Shown piece by piece: positions 1 through 8,352 of a stretch of 64,000 nucleotides of DNA (position 1 is its first letter; the number at the start of each line of letters is the position of its first letter). A program made the translations under genes and the position numbers. This DNA is from an uncultured Bacteroidales bacterium (GTDB lineage: Bacteria; Bacteroidota; Bacteroidia; Bacteroidales; Bacteroidaceae): assembly GCA_949297215.1 (NCBI GenBank), contig CASFRV010000008.1, positions 4,816 through 68,815 of the forward strand. Direction: 5' to 3'. The notes beneath the pieces are model-generated. The model saw only the letters and a list, made by a program, of their open reading frames with translations. It was not told the origin of the DNA and made no database searches.

Positions 1-220
1 GTTTTTTATTTCCTCTCCCGAGGCGCCGCCTATCTTGGGCGGAGCCAAAGCAGCGCAAGGCGAGTGGAAAGGAAAGAAAAACGCAGTTTTTTATTTCCTT
101 TCCCGAGGCGCCGCCTATCTTGGGCGGAGCCAAAGCAGCGCAAGGCGAGTGGAAAGGAAAGAAAAACGCAGTTTTTATTTCCTCTCCCGGGGCGCCGCCT
201 ATCTTGGGCGGAGCCAAAGC
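1..220. repeat. 85-bp tandem repeat, 2.6 copies
   Basis: Two consecutive 85-bp units (1-85 and 86-170) differ at about one base. A third partial unit (171-220) lacks one T and stops after the motif CTTGGGCGGAGCCAAAG. Each unit has a T-rich start, a GC-rich centre with the inverted motif, and an A-rich end GGAAAGGAAAGAAAAACGCA. Related units occur at 49070-49215, so this is a dispersed family that also forms tandem arrays. Frames through it give a repetitive peptide but no start or family match, so I treat it as non-coding. It lies just downstream of the LuxR-type gene and may continue to the left of the window. Confidence 0.85.
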
Positions 221-255
221 TGTCATGGCCATTCTGCATTCTGCCGCGCTGTCCG

Positions 256-1023
256 TCAGACGATGAGGTGCAGGCGGAGGGCTATCTCGACGGCGGCTGC
301 CGTGTTGTTCACCTGCAGCGCTTGCAGGATGTTCTGCCGGTGGCGCGACACCGTGTTGACCGATATGAACAGCTTGTGGGCAATCTGTTTGCTGCTTAAG
401 CCTTTGGCCAGCAGCTGCAGCACCGACCGCTCGCGGGGCGAGAGCAGCTGGCTGTCGAGCTGTGCGCAGGTTTCGGGTAGCAGGGTGGTGCCCGTGCGGT
501 TGTCGACGATGTTGTACGCCGGGGCGGCCGGCAGCCCGACGAAAGGCGTGTAGAGGCAGAGGGCCAGCCAGATGCTGCCGTTGGGAAAGCTCTCCAAATA
601 GTAAGTGCGGTGGAGTATGGGCGTGCAGCTTTGTCCCTCGGGGCGGAAATGGAGCAGGCAGACGGTGTTGTAGCCGGGACGTTCGTGCAGGGGCAGCGTT
701 CTTTGAAGCTGGACGAAGCGCAGTTCGAGCACATGCCTCTCCATGAGTTCTTCGGGCGGTATGCATTTGAAGATGTCCCCCTCGAAGGCGGACGGCAGTT
801 TCGCGCAGGCCTCTTCCAAGCCGATGAGTCGGCCCAGAGCCCCGGCATAGATGTAGCTCATCCTTTCGCTGAAATCGGTGAGCACGGCGATACCGTTTTC
901 CGTGGCTGCGAACGTCCGGGCCTGCCTCTTCCTTTGTTCCAGAACGGCAGGGCGGTTGCGGCATGCTGCATCGAAGTTTTGCTGCGTGAGCAGCTTCCTG
1001 AGCTTTTCTTCTTTGGTGTTCAT
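256..1023 (-). CDS. LuxR-type helix-turn-helix transcriptional regulator
   Basis: A 255-residue protein. Residues about 190-250 form a LuxR/FixJ-type HTH: LSPRERSVLQLLAKGLSSKQ, then a recognition helix around SVNTVSRHRQ. The N-terminal two-thirds have no receiver-domain acid pocket. They resemble the PAS-like sensory halves common in Bacteroidales LuxR proteins, probably sensing a small ligand or redox cue in the cytoplasm; this is inference. The gene has its own face-to-face promoter (TACCTTTG at 1129-1122) and lies divergent to a lipoprotein gene, which is a plausible target. Function as a DNA-binding regulator is confident; the regulon is unknown. Confidence 0.85.
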   Translation of the reverse strand: MNTKEEKLRKLLTQQNFDAACRNRPAVLEQRKRQARTFAATENGIAVLTDFSERMSYIYAGALGRLIGLEEACAKLPSAFEGDIFKCIPPEELMERHVLELRFVQLQRTLPLHERPGYNTVCLLHFRPEGQSCTPILHRTYYLESFPNGSIWLALCLYTPFVGLPAAPAYNIVDNRTGTTLLPETCAQLDSQLLSPRERSVLQLLAKGLSSKQIAHKLFISVNTVSRHRQNILQALQVNNTAAAVEIALRLHLIV

Positions 1024-1046
1024 GGCGCGAATGGCTATTTTTGACT

Positions 1047-1078
1047 ATTGCGGCCCCGTCCCAAATGCTTTACCTTTG
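1047..1078 (+). promoter_or_regulatory. Bacteroidota promoter for the DUF1349 lipoprotein
   Basis: ATTG at 1047-1050, a 20-bp spacer, then TACCTTTG at 1071-1078. This matches the group's housekeeping promoter (TTTG / N19-21 / TAnnTTTG). It implies a leader of about 105 nt before the start at 1190. Confidence 0.7.
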
Positions 1079-1121
1079 CACCCGTCAGCCGGGACGGCGG
1101 CACCGTAGCAGGATGTGCGGG

Positions 1122-1129
1122 CAAAGGTA
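1122..1129 (-). promoter_or_regulatory. -7 element for the LuxR-type gene
   Basis: TACCTTTG read on the minus strand, with no clear -33 box. It faces the plus-strand promoter at 1047-1078, so the two transcripts would overlap antisense for about 40 nt. Confidence 0.45.
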
Positions 1130-1189
1130 GCAGTTCCGGGGGATGAAAGCTGACGAAGAAAGGAAATATTCATCATAAAACGCCATACA

Positions 1190-1936
1190 ATGAAGAAAAC
1201 CATGGTTTATGCCGCGCTGTTCTGCGCCATGACGCTGGGCAGCTGCCGCCAGCAGGCTCCCGCACCGGCCGGCGACGGGGCGGCCGAAGCGTCCCGGAGC
1301 GACAGCGCCCAAGGGCTCGACCGGTGCAACGTGCAGGTGGGGAGCGTCGGCTTTACGCACGCGCTCAACGGCGCCGACAGTTGCGCCACCGTCGGCCCCG
1401 GCGCCGTGCTCCGTCTCAACAGCCGGGCGAAGAGCGACATCTTTTGCGATCCGAACGGGAAACTGACGAGCAGCACCCTGCCCATCCTGCTCACGCCCGT
1501 CGACAATACGAAGCCGTTTACGTTCACGGCCAAGGTGACACCGGGCTTTACCGACGAAGGACTGTACAACGCGGCCGATCTGTTCGTCTATGCCAACGAT
1601 ACGCTGTGGCAAAAGCTGTGCTATGAGCAGGACGAACGCGGCACCCACCGCGTCGTGACGGTGCGTACGCGGGGCACGTCCGACGACAATAACCACCAGC
1701 AGCTCGACGTGCCGGCCGTCTATCTGCGCCTTTCGTCCGACGCAAAAACGTTGGCCAGCTATTATTCGTTCGATAAGAAAGAATGGTACATGGTGCGGCT
1801 GTACGAAAACTATTATCCCGCGCAGATATGGGTGGGCCTGGCGTCGCAGTGTCCGACGGCCGGTGTCTGCACGAGCTTTTTCGAGGAAATTTCGTTGGAA
1901 CAAAAATCGGTCGGCGACTTCCGCACGGGCAATTGA
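1190..1936 (+). CDS. DUF1349 (concanavalin-like) lipoprotein
   Basis: A 248-residue protein with a lipoprotein signal peptide (lipobox around LGSC, Cys19), so probably membrane-anchored in the envelope. After a short Ala/Gly-rich linker the body fits the DUF1349 family, a beta-sandwich related to concanavalin-like lectin/glucanase folds: FTFTAKVTPGFTD, then YNAADLFVY, KEWYMVRLY and WVGLASQCPTA. Family members often bind or accompany carbohydrate substrates, but no catalytic residues are obvious. The gene stands alone with its own promoter, and a hairpin terminator follows at 1962-2000. The neighbouring regulator gene is divergent. The family call is fairly sure; the biochemical role is unknown. 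Confidence 0.75.
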   Translation: MKKTMVYAALFCAMTLGSCRQQAPAPAGDGAAEASRSDSAQGLDRCNVQVGSVGFTHALNGADSCATVGPGAVLRLNSRAKSDIFCDPNGKLTSSTLPILLTPVDNTKPFTFTAKVTPGFTDEGLYNAADLFVYANDTLWQKLCYEQDERGTHRVVTVRTRGTSDDNNHQQLDVPAVYLRLSSDAKTLASYYSFDKKEWYMVRLYENYYPAQIWVGLASQCPTAGVCTSFFEEISLEQKSVGDFRTGN

Positions 1937-1961
1937 CGGGTTAGCGCGAGGTTCTTGACCG

Positions 1962-2003
1962 ACGCCGGCCGCCTGAGGTCTTTCCCTTTGCGGCCGGCGT
2001 TTC
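1962..2003 (+). terminator. Rho-independent-like terminator
   Basis: An 11-bp perfect stem, ACGCCGGCCGC (1962-1972) with GCGGCCGGCGT (1990-2000), followed by TTTCCC. It follows the lipoprotein gene by about 25 nt. Confidence 0.6.
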
Positions 2004-2146
2004 CCGTTCGGGCTCTGCGCCCGGCTTACGGCCTCGATGTCGGCCTTGCCGGCCGCATCTGCTGCGGGTGTATGCCCCCGCGGGCTTTTCCGGGGGCTGC
2101 GGCCTTATTTGTTGCCCGTTTGTTCGTCTATTCCGCCGATTTTCCC

Positions 2147-2154
2147 TAAGTTTG
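2147..2154 (+). promoter_or_regulatory. -7 element upstream of lptB
   Basis: TAAGTTTG about 85 bp before lptB; the -33 region is T/G-rich (GTTCG near 2122) but weak. Confidence 0.55.
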
Positions 2155-2238
2155 CGCAGCAGGAAACGAAAAAGGGCCGGGCCTGCCGCCCGGGCACACC
2201 TTATATAATATATAGCCATCGCAACAAACAACGCAGAC

Positions 2239-3081
2239 ATGAACATTGACGACAACCACCGGCCGGCCGAAGGCGGCGAGGGCGCAATGGTGCTCCGCGC
2301 CGAGGGACTGGTGAAGAAATATGGCAAGCGCACCGTGGTCAACGGCGTATCGTTCGACGTGAAGCAGGGCGAAATAGTGGGGCTGCTCGGGCCCAACGGG
2401 GCGGGCAAGACCACCTCGTTCTACATGACGACAGGCCTCGTCGTGCCCAACGGCGGGCGTTGCTATCTGGGCGACCACGACATCACGGAATATCCCGTCT
2501 ACAAACGCGCCAAACTGGGCATCGGCTATCTGGCCCAGGAAGCCTCGGTGTTCCGCAAGATGACGGTCGAGGACAACATCGCCTCGGTGCTCGAAATGAC
2601 GGGCCGCCCGGCCGCCTACCGCCGCGAGCGCCTGGAAAGCCTCATCGAGGAGTTCAGCCTCCAAAAGGTGAGGAAAAACCTGGGCGACCGCCTCTCGGGC
2701 GGCGAGCGCCGGCGCACCGAGATAGCCCGCTGCCTGGCCATCGACCCCAAGTTTGTGATGCTCGACGAGCCCTTTGCCGGCGTCGACCCCATCGCCGTCG
2801 AGGACATCCAGTATATCGTGTGGACATTAAAGAGCCATAACATCGGAGTGCTCATCACCGACCACAATGTTGAGGAGACGCTCTGCATCACCGACCGCGC
2901 CTACCTGCTCTTCGAGGGGCGCATCCTGTTCCAAGGCACCCCCGAGGAGCTGGCCGCCAACCAAATCGTGCGCGACAAGTACCTGACCAACAGCTTCAAG
3001 CTCCGAAAAAAGGACTTTGCGGCCCTGGGCCGCCAGAAAGCCCTGGAACATGCGGCCGAGGCCGCGGAGGCCGCCCGCTGA
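2239..3081 (+). CDS. lptB: LPS export ABC transporter ATPase LptB
   Basis: A 280-residue cytoplasmic ATPase that powers lipopolysaccharide extraction from the inner membrane with LptF/LptG. Visible motifs: Walker A GPNGAGKT (51-58), Q-loop Gln100, ABC signature LSGGE (152-156), Walker B FVMLDEP (172-178) and switch His209. The LptB-like stretch [20 protein letters not shown] supports LptB over a generic ABC ATPase. The first 16 residues are an unconserved extension. An in-frame ATG at 2287 could be the true start and would give the usual family length of about 240-260. The gene lies 30 nt before the S9 peptidase and may be cotranscribed with it. LptD of the same pathway is encoded at 44021-46885. 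Confidence 0.95.
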   Translation: MNIDDNHRPAEGGEGAMVLRAEGLVKKYGKRTVVNGVSFDVKQGEIVGLLGPNGAGKTTSFYMTTGLVVPNGGRCYLGDHDITEYPVYKRAKLGIGYLAQEASVFRKMTVEDNIASVLEMTGRPAAYRRERLESLIEEFSLQKVRKNLGDRLSGGERRRTEIARCLAIDPKFVMLDEPFAGVDPIAVEDIQYIVWTLKSHNIGVLITDHNVEETLCITDRAYLLFEGRILFQGTPEELAANQIVRDKYLTNSFKLRKKDFAALGRQKALEHAAEAAEAAR

Positions 3082-3111
3082 CGGACGACAACAAACCGAT
3101 TACCCCAAGAT

Positions 3112-5628
3112 ATGAGAAAAACACTGCTAATGCTTTGTGCGGCCTGCGCCCTGACGGCCCGTGCCGCCGACACGCTGCGGGTCGAGCGGGCCGACGTGCT
3201 GGCCGCGTTCAGCTTCCCGCGCCCGTATGCCACCGACACCGTCGACGCCAAGGGAAAGGCCTTCGACGTTGAGGAATATGTAAAGGAAAACAAGCCCGCC
3301 CGCTTTGCCCGGGCCACGCCCGTGGGCCGGGTGAGCCGCGGCGAGGCCCTCACGGCCGGCGACGCCGGCACGCTGCGCGTGCTGCGCTTCACGCTCACGG
3401 CGCCCCGCTATGTCGAGGCCACGCTGCGCGTGCAGGGCATGAAGCATTACAAGGCCTACGTGGACGACCGCGAACTCTCCTCCGACGGAAAGCTCACGCT
3501 CACGCCCGGACGCGTCGAGGTGCAGCTGGTGAGCCTGGCCGTGCCCGAGGCCAACGACTCGTTCGACGTGACGATCACGGGCAAAGACCTGGCCTCGCTC
3601 ACGCTCAACGACGAGGGCAAGCGTCCCTACACTATGGGTGAGATGCTGGGGGGCGACCATTACGCCTCGGTGGCCCTTTCGCCGTCGGGAAAGTACCTTG
3701 TCACGCGCTACTACTACACGAAGAAAGACGGCAGCAGCCTGTGGCGCACCGTCGTCAGCGAGACGAAAACGCAGCGCGAGGTGCTGCGGTTTGCCTACGC
3801 CCCCGACTTCCGCTGGATGGCCCGCCGCGACGTCCTGTGCTATACGCGCGACGGAGCGCTCGGCAAGCAGCTCGTCGAGCTCGACCCCGCCACGGGCCGC
3901 GAGCGCGTGCTCTGCGAGGCACTGCCCTCGACGGGCTTCACGCTCTCGCCCACCGAGGACTATCTCGTCTACGCCCAGACCGAGACCGGCCGCAAGGACA
4001 AGGGCAGCCTCAAGCTCCTGGTCGAGCCCGACGACCGCCAGCCCGGCTGGCGCCACCGCAGCGCGCTCTTCCGCCTCGACCTGAAGACGGGAGCCGTGCA
4101 GCGCCTCACGTTTGGCAGCCGCTCGGTGTGGCTGGCCGACATCTCGCGCGACGGCAAGCGCCTCTTGCTGCAATATAACGACATGCAGCCCTCGAAGCAG
4201 CCCTTCCAGCGCTCGACGTTCGTGGCCATGGATGCCTACACCGGCGCCGTCGACACGCTCCTGGCCGACACGACGTTCATCTCCTCGGCCCGCTTCGCCC
4301 CCGACGGCCGCCGCCTGCTCGTGCAGGCCTCGGGCGCCGCGTTCGACGGCGTGGGCAGCCGCATCCGCCCGGGGCAGATTGCCAGCGTGTTCGACAACCG
4401 TCTCTATCTCTACGACCCCGAAGCCCGCAGCGTGCGGGCCCTCATGCCCGACTTCAACCCTTCGGTCAGCAGCTACCGCTGGTCGGCCTCCGACGGGCTC
4501 ATCTATTTCAAGGCCACCGACGGTCCCGACGAGTCGCTCTTCTCTCTCGACCCTGAGACGGGCAAGATCACAGCCTTCCGCCTGCCCGTCAGCTACGTGC
4601 AGGGCTACGACATAGCCCGCACCGGCCGCCCACTGGCCGTCGTCTTCGGCCAGACGGGCGAACGCGCCCGCGACATGTATCTCTGCACGCTCGACAAGGC
4701 CGAGCCCTCTGTGCGCCGCATCGGCGAAATCGACTTTGACGCCATGGCCGCCGGGCTGGCCATCGGCACCTGCCACGACTGGACGTTCCGTTCTAGCCGC
4801 GGCGACACGATCGACGGGTTCTATTTCCTGCCGCCCGGCTTCGACGCCTCGAAGCGCTATCCCATGATTGTTTACTACTACGGAGGCTGCACCCCCACGC
4901 CTCGTATGCTCGAGTTCCAGTACCCCTTCCAGGTGCTGGCCGGCCAGGGCTACGTGGTCTACGTCGTGCAGCCGAGCGGAGCCACGGGCTACGGCCAGGA
5001 GTTTGCCGCCCGCCACGTGGGCACGTGGGGCCGCGGCTCGGCCGACGACATCATCGAGGGCACGCAGGCCTTCCTGGCGGCACATCCCTTTGTCGACCCC
5101 GCGAAAGTGGGCTGCATGGGCGCCTCTTACGGCGGCTTCATGACGGAATACTTGCAGACGCGCACCGACATCTTCGCGGCTGCCGTCTCGCACGCGGGCA
5201 TCAGCAACATTGCCAGCTATTGGGGTGGCGGCTACTGGGGCTTCACCTACGGCGAGGGCGCACAGTATGGCAGCTACCCGTGGAACAACCCCGAGCTCTA
5301 CGTCGAGCAGTCGCCCCTCTTCCACGCCGACAAGATACACACGCCCCTGCTGCTCGTGCACGGCACGGTCGACACGAACGTGCCCACCACCGAGAGCATA
5401 CAGCTCTTCACGGCGCTGCGCATCCTGGGCCGCCCCGTCTCGTTCATCACGGTGGACGGCGAAAACCACGTCATCGTCAACTACAACAAGCGCCTCGAAT
5501 GGCAGAACGCCATCTTCGCCTGGTTTGCCCACTGGCTCAAAGACGAGCCCGAGTGGTGGAAAGCGCTCTACCCCGACGACGATTTCGGCCTGGGGGCCGG
5601 AGCTTTGAAGGAGCAAGGGAAAAAGTAG
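3112..5628 (+). CDS. Secreted S9 family peptidase (prolyl oligopeptidase / DPP-like)
   Basis: An 838-residue protein with a signal peptide ending near Ala18, so exported to the periplasm or beyond. Residues about 30-160 form an N-terminal beta domain, about 170-560 a beta-propeller with WD40-like strands, and about 580-820 an alpha/beta-hydrolase. The catalytic triad is readable: Ser672 in GASYGGF, Asp754 in HGTVDTN, His786 in GENHVIV. Members cleave peptides, often releasing dipeptides after Pro or Ala or removing acyl-amino acids; the exact specificity cannot be read. It starts 30 nt after lptB. A second exported peptidase (S46) is at 58828-60960, consistent with peptide-based nutrition. 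Confidence 0.9.
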   Translation: MRKTLLMLCAACALTARAADTLRVERADVLAAFSFPRPYATDTVDAKGKAFDVEEYVKENKPARFARATPVGRVSRGEALTAGDAGTLRVLRFTLTAPRYVEATLRVQGMKHYKAYVDDRELSSDGKLTLTPGRVEVQLVSLAVPEANDSFDVTITGKDLASLTLNDEGKRPYTMGEMLGGDHYASVALSPSGKYLVTRYYYTKKDGSSLWRTVVSETKTQREVLRFAYAPDFRWMARRDVLCYTRDGALGKQLVELDPATGRERVLCEALPSTGFTLSPTEDYLVYAQTETGRKDKGSLKLLVEPDDRQPGWRHRSALFRLDLKTGAVQRLTFGSRSVWLADISRDGKRLLLQYNDMQPSKQPFQRSTFVAMDAYTGAVDTLLADTTFISSARFAPDGRRLLVQASGAAFDGVGSRIRPGQIASVFDNRLYLYDPEARSVRALMPDFNPSVSSYRWSASDGLIYFKATDGPDESLFSLDPETGKITAFRLPVSYVQGYDIARTGRPLAVVFGQTGERARDMYLCTLDKAEPSVRRIGEIDFDAMAAGLAIGTCHDWTFRSSRGDTIDGFYFLPPGFDASKRYPMIVYYYGGCTPTPRMLEFQYPFQVLAGQGYVVYVVQPSGATGYGQEFAARHVGTWGRGSADDIIEGTQAFLAAHPFVDPAKVGCMGASYGGFMTEYLQTRTDIFAAAVSHAGISNIASYWGGGYWGFTYGEGAQYGSYPWNNPELYVEQSPLFHADKIHTPLLLVHGTVDTNVPTTESIQLFTALRILGRPVSFITVDGENHVIVNYNKRLEWQNAIFAWFAHWLKDEPEWWKALYPDDDFGLGAGALKEQGKK

Positions 5629-5672
5629 GTTAAAAACCGCGGCCGCCCGGCGATGTTCAGCCATTTTAGCTG

Positions 5673-5680
5673 TAAATTTG
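5673..5680 (+). promoter_or_regulatory. -7 element for ferritin
   Basis: TAAATTTG, with a weak -33 (TTC near 5656) and an approximately 70-nt leader to the ATG at 5753. Confidence 0.55.
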
Positions 5681-5752
5681 CGGCGGCCGAAAGGCCGGGG
5701 GCGGGGAAACGCCCCATGCCCCCGATAAAAACATAAAAAGAAAGGACCAACT

Positions 5753-6235
5753 ATGATTTCAGAGAAACTGCAAGACGCAATCAACGGACAGATTGCCGCC
5801 GAGATGTGGTCGTCGAACCTCTACCTCTCAATGGCATTCTATTTCGACAAAGAAGGTTTCACGGGCTTCGCCAACTGGATGAAGAAGCAGTCGCAGGAAG
5901 AGCTCGACCACGCCTATCAGATGGCCGACTACGTCATCAAGCGCGGCGGCGTGGCCAAGGTGGGCGAGGTGGCCGTCGTGCCGCAATCGTGGACGAGCCC
6001 GCTGCACGCTTTCGAGGTGGTCTACGAGCACGAATGCCACGTGACGAGCCTCATCAACGGCCTCATGGACCTGGCCGTCGAGGAGAAAGACCGTCCCACG
6101 CAGGACTTCCTCTGGACCTTCATCCGCGAACAGGTGGAAGAAGAGGCCACGGCCTCGGGCATTGTGGACCGCATCAAGAAAATGGGCGACACGGCCATCT
6201 TCAACCTCGACCAGCAATACGGCGCCCGCCAGTAA
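5753..6235 (+). CDS. ftnA: Ferritin (bacterial FtnA-type)
   Basis: A 160-residue protein of usual length for bacterial non-haem ferritin, which forms a 24-subunit iron-storage shell in the cytoplasm. Di-iron ligands can be placed at Glu17 (AAEMWSSNLYLSMA), Glu50 and His53 (QSQEELDHAYQM), with further acidic residues in YEHECHVTSLIN and EQVEEEATA. It is monocistronic, with its own promoter and a strong terminator. No Fur or PerR-like box could be asserted by eye. Bacterioferritin is less likely because the haem-ligand Met context is absent and the sequence follows the FtnA pattern. Confidence 0.95.
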   Translation: MISEKLQDAINGQIAAEMWSSNLYLSMAFYFDKEGFTGFANWMKKQSQEELDHAYQMADYVIKRGGVAKVGEVAVVPQSWTSPLHAFEVVYEHECHVTSLINGLMDLAVEEKDRPTQDFLWTFIREQVEEEATASGIVDRIKKMGDTAIFNLDQQYGARQ

Positions 6236-6265
6236 CGGCGCAGGGCGGCCGCTCCGCAACAGCGA

Positions 6266-6310
6266 GGCGCGCGACATCTCCCCACAGTGGAGGCGTCGCG
6301 CGCCTTTTTT
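6266..6310 (+). terminator. Terminator of ferritin gene
   Basis: Perfect 10-bp stem GGCGCGCGAC / GTCGCGCGCC (6266-6275, 6295-6304) followed by six T, 30 nt after the stop codon. Confidence 0.9.
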
Positions 6311-6358
6311 CGTGCCCCGGCGCCGCGGGCGGCCCTGCCGCGCCCGCGAGCGCACAAA

Positions 6359-6391
6359 GAAAAAGCGGAAGACCCGAGGTCTTCCGCTTTT
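6359..6391 (-). terminator. Bidirectional terminator after tRNA-Lys
   Basis: An 11-bp stem AGCGGAAGACC / GGTCTTCCGCT (6364-6374, 6378-6388) with A-run and T-run flanks. On the minus strand it ends the tRNA-Lys transcript with TTTTTCTTTG; on the plus strand it backs up the ferritin terminator. Confidence 0.75.
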
Positions 6392-6393
6392 CG

Positions 6394-6466
6394 TACACTC
6401 TCAGGGGCTCGAACCCTGGACCCACTGATTAAGAGTCAGTTGCTCTACCAACTGAGCTAAGAGTGC
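6394..6466 (-). tRNA. tRNA-Lys (anticodon CTT)
   Basis: A 73-nt cloverleaf: acceptor GCACTCT / AGAGTGT, D-arm with AGTTGGTAGAGC, anticodon stem ACTGA / TCAGT with loop CTCTTAA (anticodon CTT), and T-arm CAGGG / CCCTG with loop TTCGAGC. CCA is not encoded. It is the promoter-distal copy, differing from its neighbour at one T-loop base. Confidence 0.95.
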
Positions 6467-6540
6467 ATCGTTGCAAACGCGCGGCCCTGCGTTTTCCCGT
6501 CGCCTTCCGTCGCCGTGAGGCGGGGTGCGGCCGCTCTTTG

Positions 6541-6613
6541 TACACTCTCAGGGGTTCGAACCCTGGACCCACTGATTAAGAGTCAGTTGCTCTACCAACT
6601 GAGCTAAGAGTGC
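6541..6613 (-). tRNA. tRNA-Lys (anticodon CTT), second copy
   Basis: A 73-nt tRNA identical to the copy at 6394-6466 except for the T-loop (TTCGAAC instead of TTCGAGC). It lies next to the promoter at 6632-6662, so both copies are probably processed from one transcript. Confidence 0.95.
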
Positions 6614-6631
6614 ATTTCGCGTTTGCGGGTG

Positions 6632-6662
6632 CAAAGTTAGGCTTTTTCCCTGTAACGGCAAA
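6632..6662 (-). promoter_or_regulatory. Promoter of the tRNA-Lys pair
   Basis: Read on the minus strand: TTTG, 19 bp, TAACTTTG. A perfect match to the Bacteroidota consensus, about 19 bp before the first tRNA. Confidence 0.85.
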
Positions 6663-6728
6663 GAGCGTGGCCGCTTTTTTCGTTTTTCGTTGAAAAAAAC
6701 AGCGAAACGGGCCTTGTCGACGTTGTTT

Positions 6729-7019
6729 TCAGCCTAAAAGAGGTGTCAGCAGGTAGGCATATCTGCCTTTCCCCTTTTCGGCCGTCCGAGAGACCACCTT
6801 GAAGCTTCTCTTCCGGCGGTCGAACTCCACCAAGTCCTCGCTGCCGTCGGGGTTGGCCAGATAGAAACGTCCTTCTCTGTCCCAGAAAGGGATGGAGATG
6901 CCTTTCGACCATCCTTCCAGGTAGATGTTTTCCACCTCCCTGCGCACGTCGGCGTTCACCTCTTTGACGGTTTTGCCGTTGTTGAGCCTGATGTTTTCAA
7001 TATGGGCGTAGTCGCACAT
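6729..7019 (-). CDS. Hypothetical protein, 96 residues
   Basis: Not recognised. It has no signal peptide or membrane segment. The body is charged, with a middle section (IPFWDREGRFYLANPDGSED) suggesting a small beta-rich fold, and a basic stretch DRRKRSFKVVS after it. It starts 14 nt after the stop of the nucleoside transporter and is probably the last gene of that three-gene operon. Coding is supported by spacing, strand and a normal amino-acid mix, not by any family match. Confidence 0.6.
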   Translation of the reverse strand: MCDYAHIENIRLNNGKTVKEVNADVRREVENIYLEGWSKGISIPFWDREGRFYLANPDGSEDLVEFDRRKRSFKVVSRTAEKGKGRYAYLLTPLLG

Positions 7020-7033
7020 CGTTATGGGCAGGT

Positions 7034-8332
7034 TTAGCGTTTAGCGTCGTTTGCGTCGTTGATGCCTTGCGCCGGCTGTTTCCTTTCCCGGAAGCTCAGG
7101 GCGAAGAGCAGGAACACCAGCAGGGCGTAGCCCGCGAAGATGAACCACGACATGCGCCAGCCGGCCAGCTGCTCGGCGGGCGGGGCGGCATAGACGAGGC
7201 GGTTCACCACGGCCTGGGCCGAGAGCGTGCCGATGGTGGCTCCCAGTCCGTTTGTCATGATCATAAACAGGCCTTGGGCGCTGCTGCGTATGTCGGGGGC
7301 GGTGTTCTGGTCGACGTAGAGCGCGCCCGAGACGTTGAAGAAGTCGAACGCCACGCCGTAGACGAGCATCGAGAGCACAAACATCCATACGCCCGTGCCG
7401 GGGTCGCCCGTGCCGAAGAGGCCGAAGCGCAGCACCCAGGCCATCATGGCGATGAGCATGACGTTCTTGATGCCGAAGCGTTTCAGGAAGAAGGGGATGA
7501 GCAGGATGCAGCATGCCTCGCTGATTTGCGAGAGCGAGATGAGCAGGTTGGCGTGGCGGGCGCCGAACGAGTCGGCATATTCGGTCAGCGAGCCGAAGCT
7601 CGTGATGTAGGGGTTGGCAAAGCCGTTGGTTATCTGCAACGACACGCCCAGCAGCATCGAGAAGACGAAGAACAGGGCCATGTGGCGCACGCGGAAGAGC
7701 TTGAAGGCGCGCAGGCCCAGGGCGTCGGCCACCGACTGTTTCGCACCGCCGCGGCTGATGGGGCAGGCCGGCAGCGTGAAGGCGTAGGCGCCGAGCACGA
7801 GGCTCAGGCCCCCCGAGACGAAGAACTGGGCATACGTCGTCTGGAAGCCCAGCAGGTCGACGGCCCACATGGTGCAGATGAAGCCCACGGTGCCAAACAC
7901 GCGGATGGGCGGAAAGTGTTGCACCGTGTCGAGGCCGGCGCGCGTCAGGCCGTTCAGGGCCACCGAGTTGCTCAGGGCCAGCGTGGGCATGTAGAAGGCC
8001 ACGCTCGCCGTGTAGGGCACGAACAGGTCCGACATGGCCACGCTGCCGGCGGCCGCGAGGCCCGTCCAGGCGGTGAGGCCCATGAGGAGGCCCGCCACGA
8101 GGTGGCACAGGCCCAACAGGCGTTGCGCCGGCACCCAGCGGTCGGCCACGATGCCCATGAGGCCGGGCATGAAGAGCGAGACGATGCCTTGGACGGCGTA
8201 GAACCAGCCGATGTTTTCGGCCAGGCCCACCCCAACGAGGTAGGAGCCCATCGAGGTGAGGTAGGCGCCCCACACGGCAAATTCCAGGAAGTTCATGCCG
8301 ATGAGGCGGGCTTTGAGCGTTGCGTTGTTCAT
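7034..8332 (-). CDS. MFS nucleoside transporter (NupG-like, nucleoside:H+ symporter family)
   Basis: A 432-residue protein with about 12 hydrophobic segments, an inner-membrane major facilitator. The N-terminus, with MNFLEFAVWGAYLTSMGSYL, fits the nucleoside:H+ symporter family (NupG/XapB-like) common in Bacteroidales, as does the conserved GIVADRWVPAQRLLG loop between helices 2 and 3. It would import nucleosides, but other small polar substrates cannot be excluded. The start at 8332 was chosen over upstream in-frame codons because those overlap the TlpA gene and break the family N-terminus. It follows the TlpA gene by 20 nt. Confidence 0.85.
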   Translation of the reverse strand: MNNATLKARLIGMNFLEFAVWGAYLTSMGSYLVGVGLAENIGWFYAVQGIVSLFMPGLMGIVADRWVPAQRLLGLCHLVAGLLMGLTAWTGLAAAGSVAMSDLFVPYTASVAFYMPTLALSNSVALNGLTRAGLDTVQHFPPIRVFGTVGFICTMWAVDLLGFQTTYAQFFVSGGLSLVLGAYAFTLPACPISRGGAKQSVADALGLRAFKLFRVRHMALFFVFSMLLGVSLQITNGFANPYITSFGSLTEYADSFGARHANLLISLSQISEACCILLIPFFLKRFGIKNVMLIAMMAWVLRFGLFGTGDPGTGVWMFVLSMLVYGVAFDFFNVSGALYVDQNTAPDIRSSAQGLFMIMTNGLGATIGTLSAQAVVNRLVYAAPPAEQLAGWRMSWFIFAGYALLVFLLFALSFRERKQPAQGINDANDAKR

Positions 8333-8352
8333 GGTGTCAGTCAGTTTTAGTG

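Noticed and set aside
1-220. Tandem repeat as CRISPR array or repeated peptide gene
   Set aside because: The units are 85 bp with no spacers between short repeats, so not CRISPR. Frames give a repetitive peptide without a start or family match.
3127-5784. An 885-codon minus-strand frame opposite the S9 peptidase
   Set aside because: Same antisense artefact; no domain, signal peptide or start context, while the opposite strand has a complete catalytic triad.
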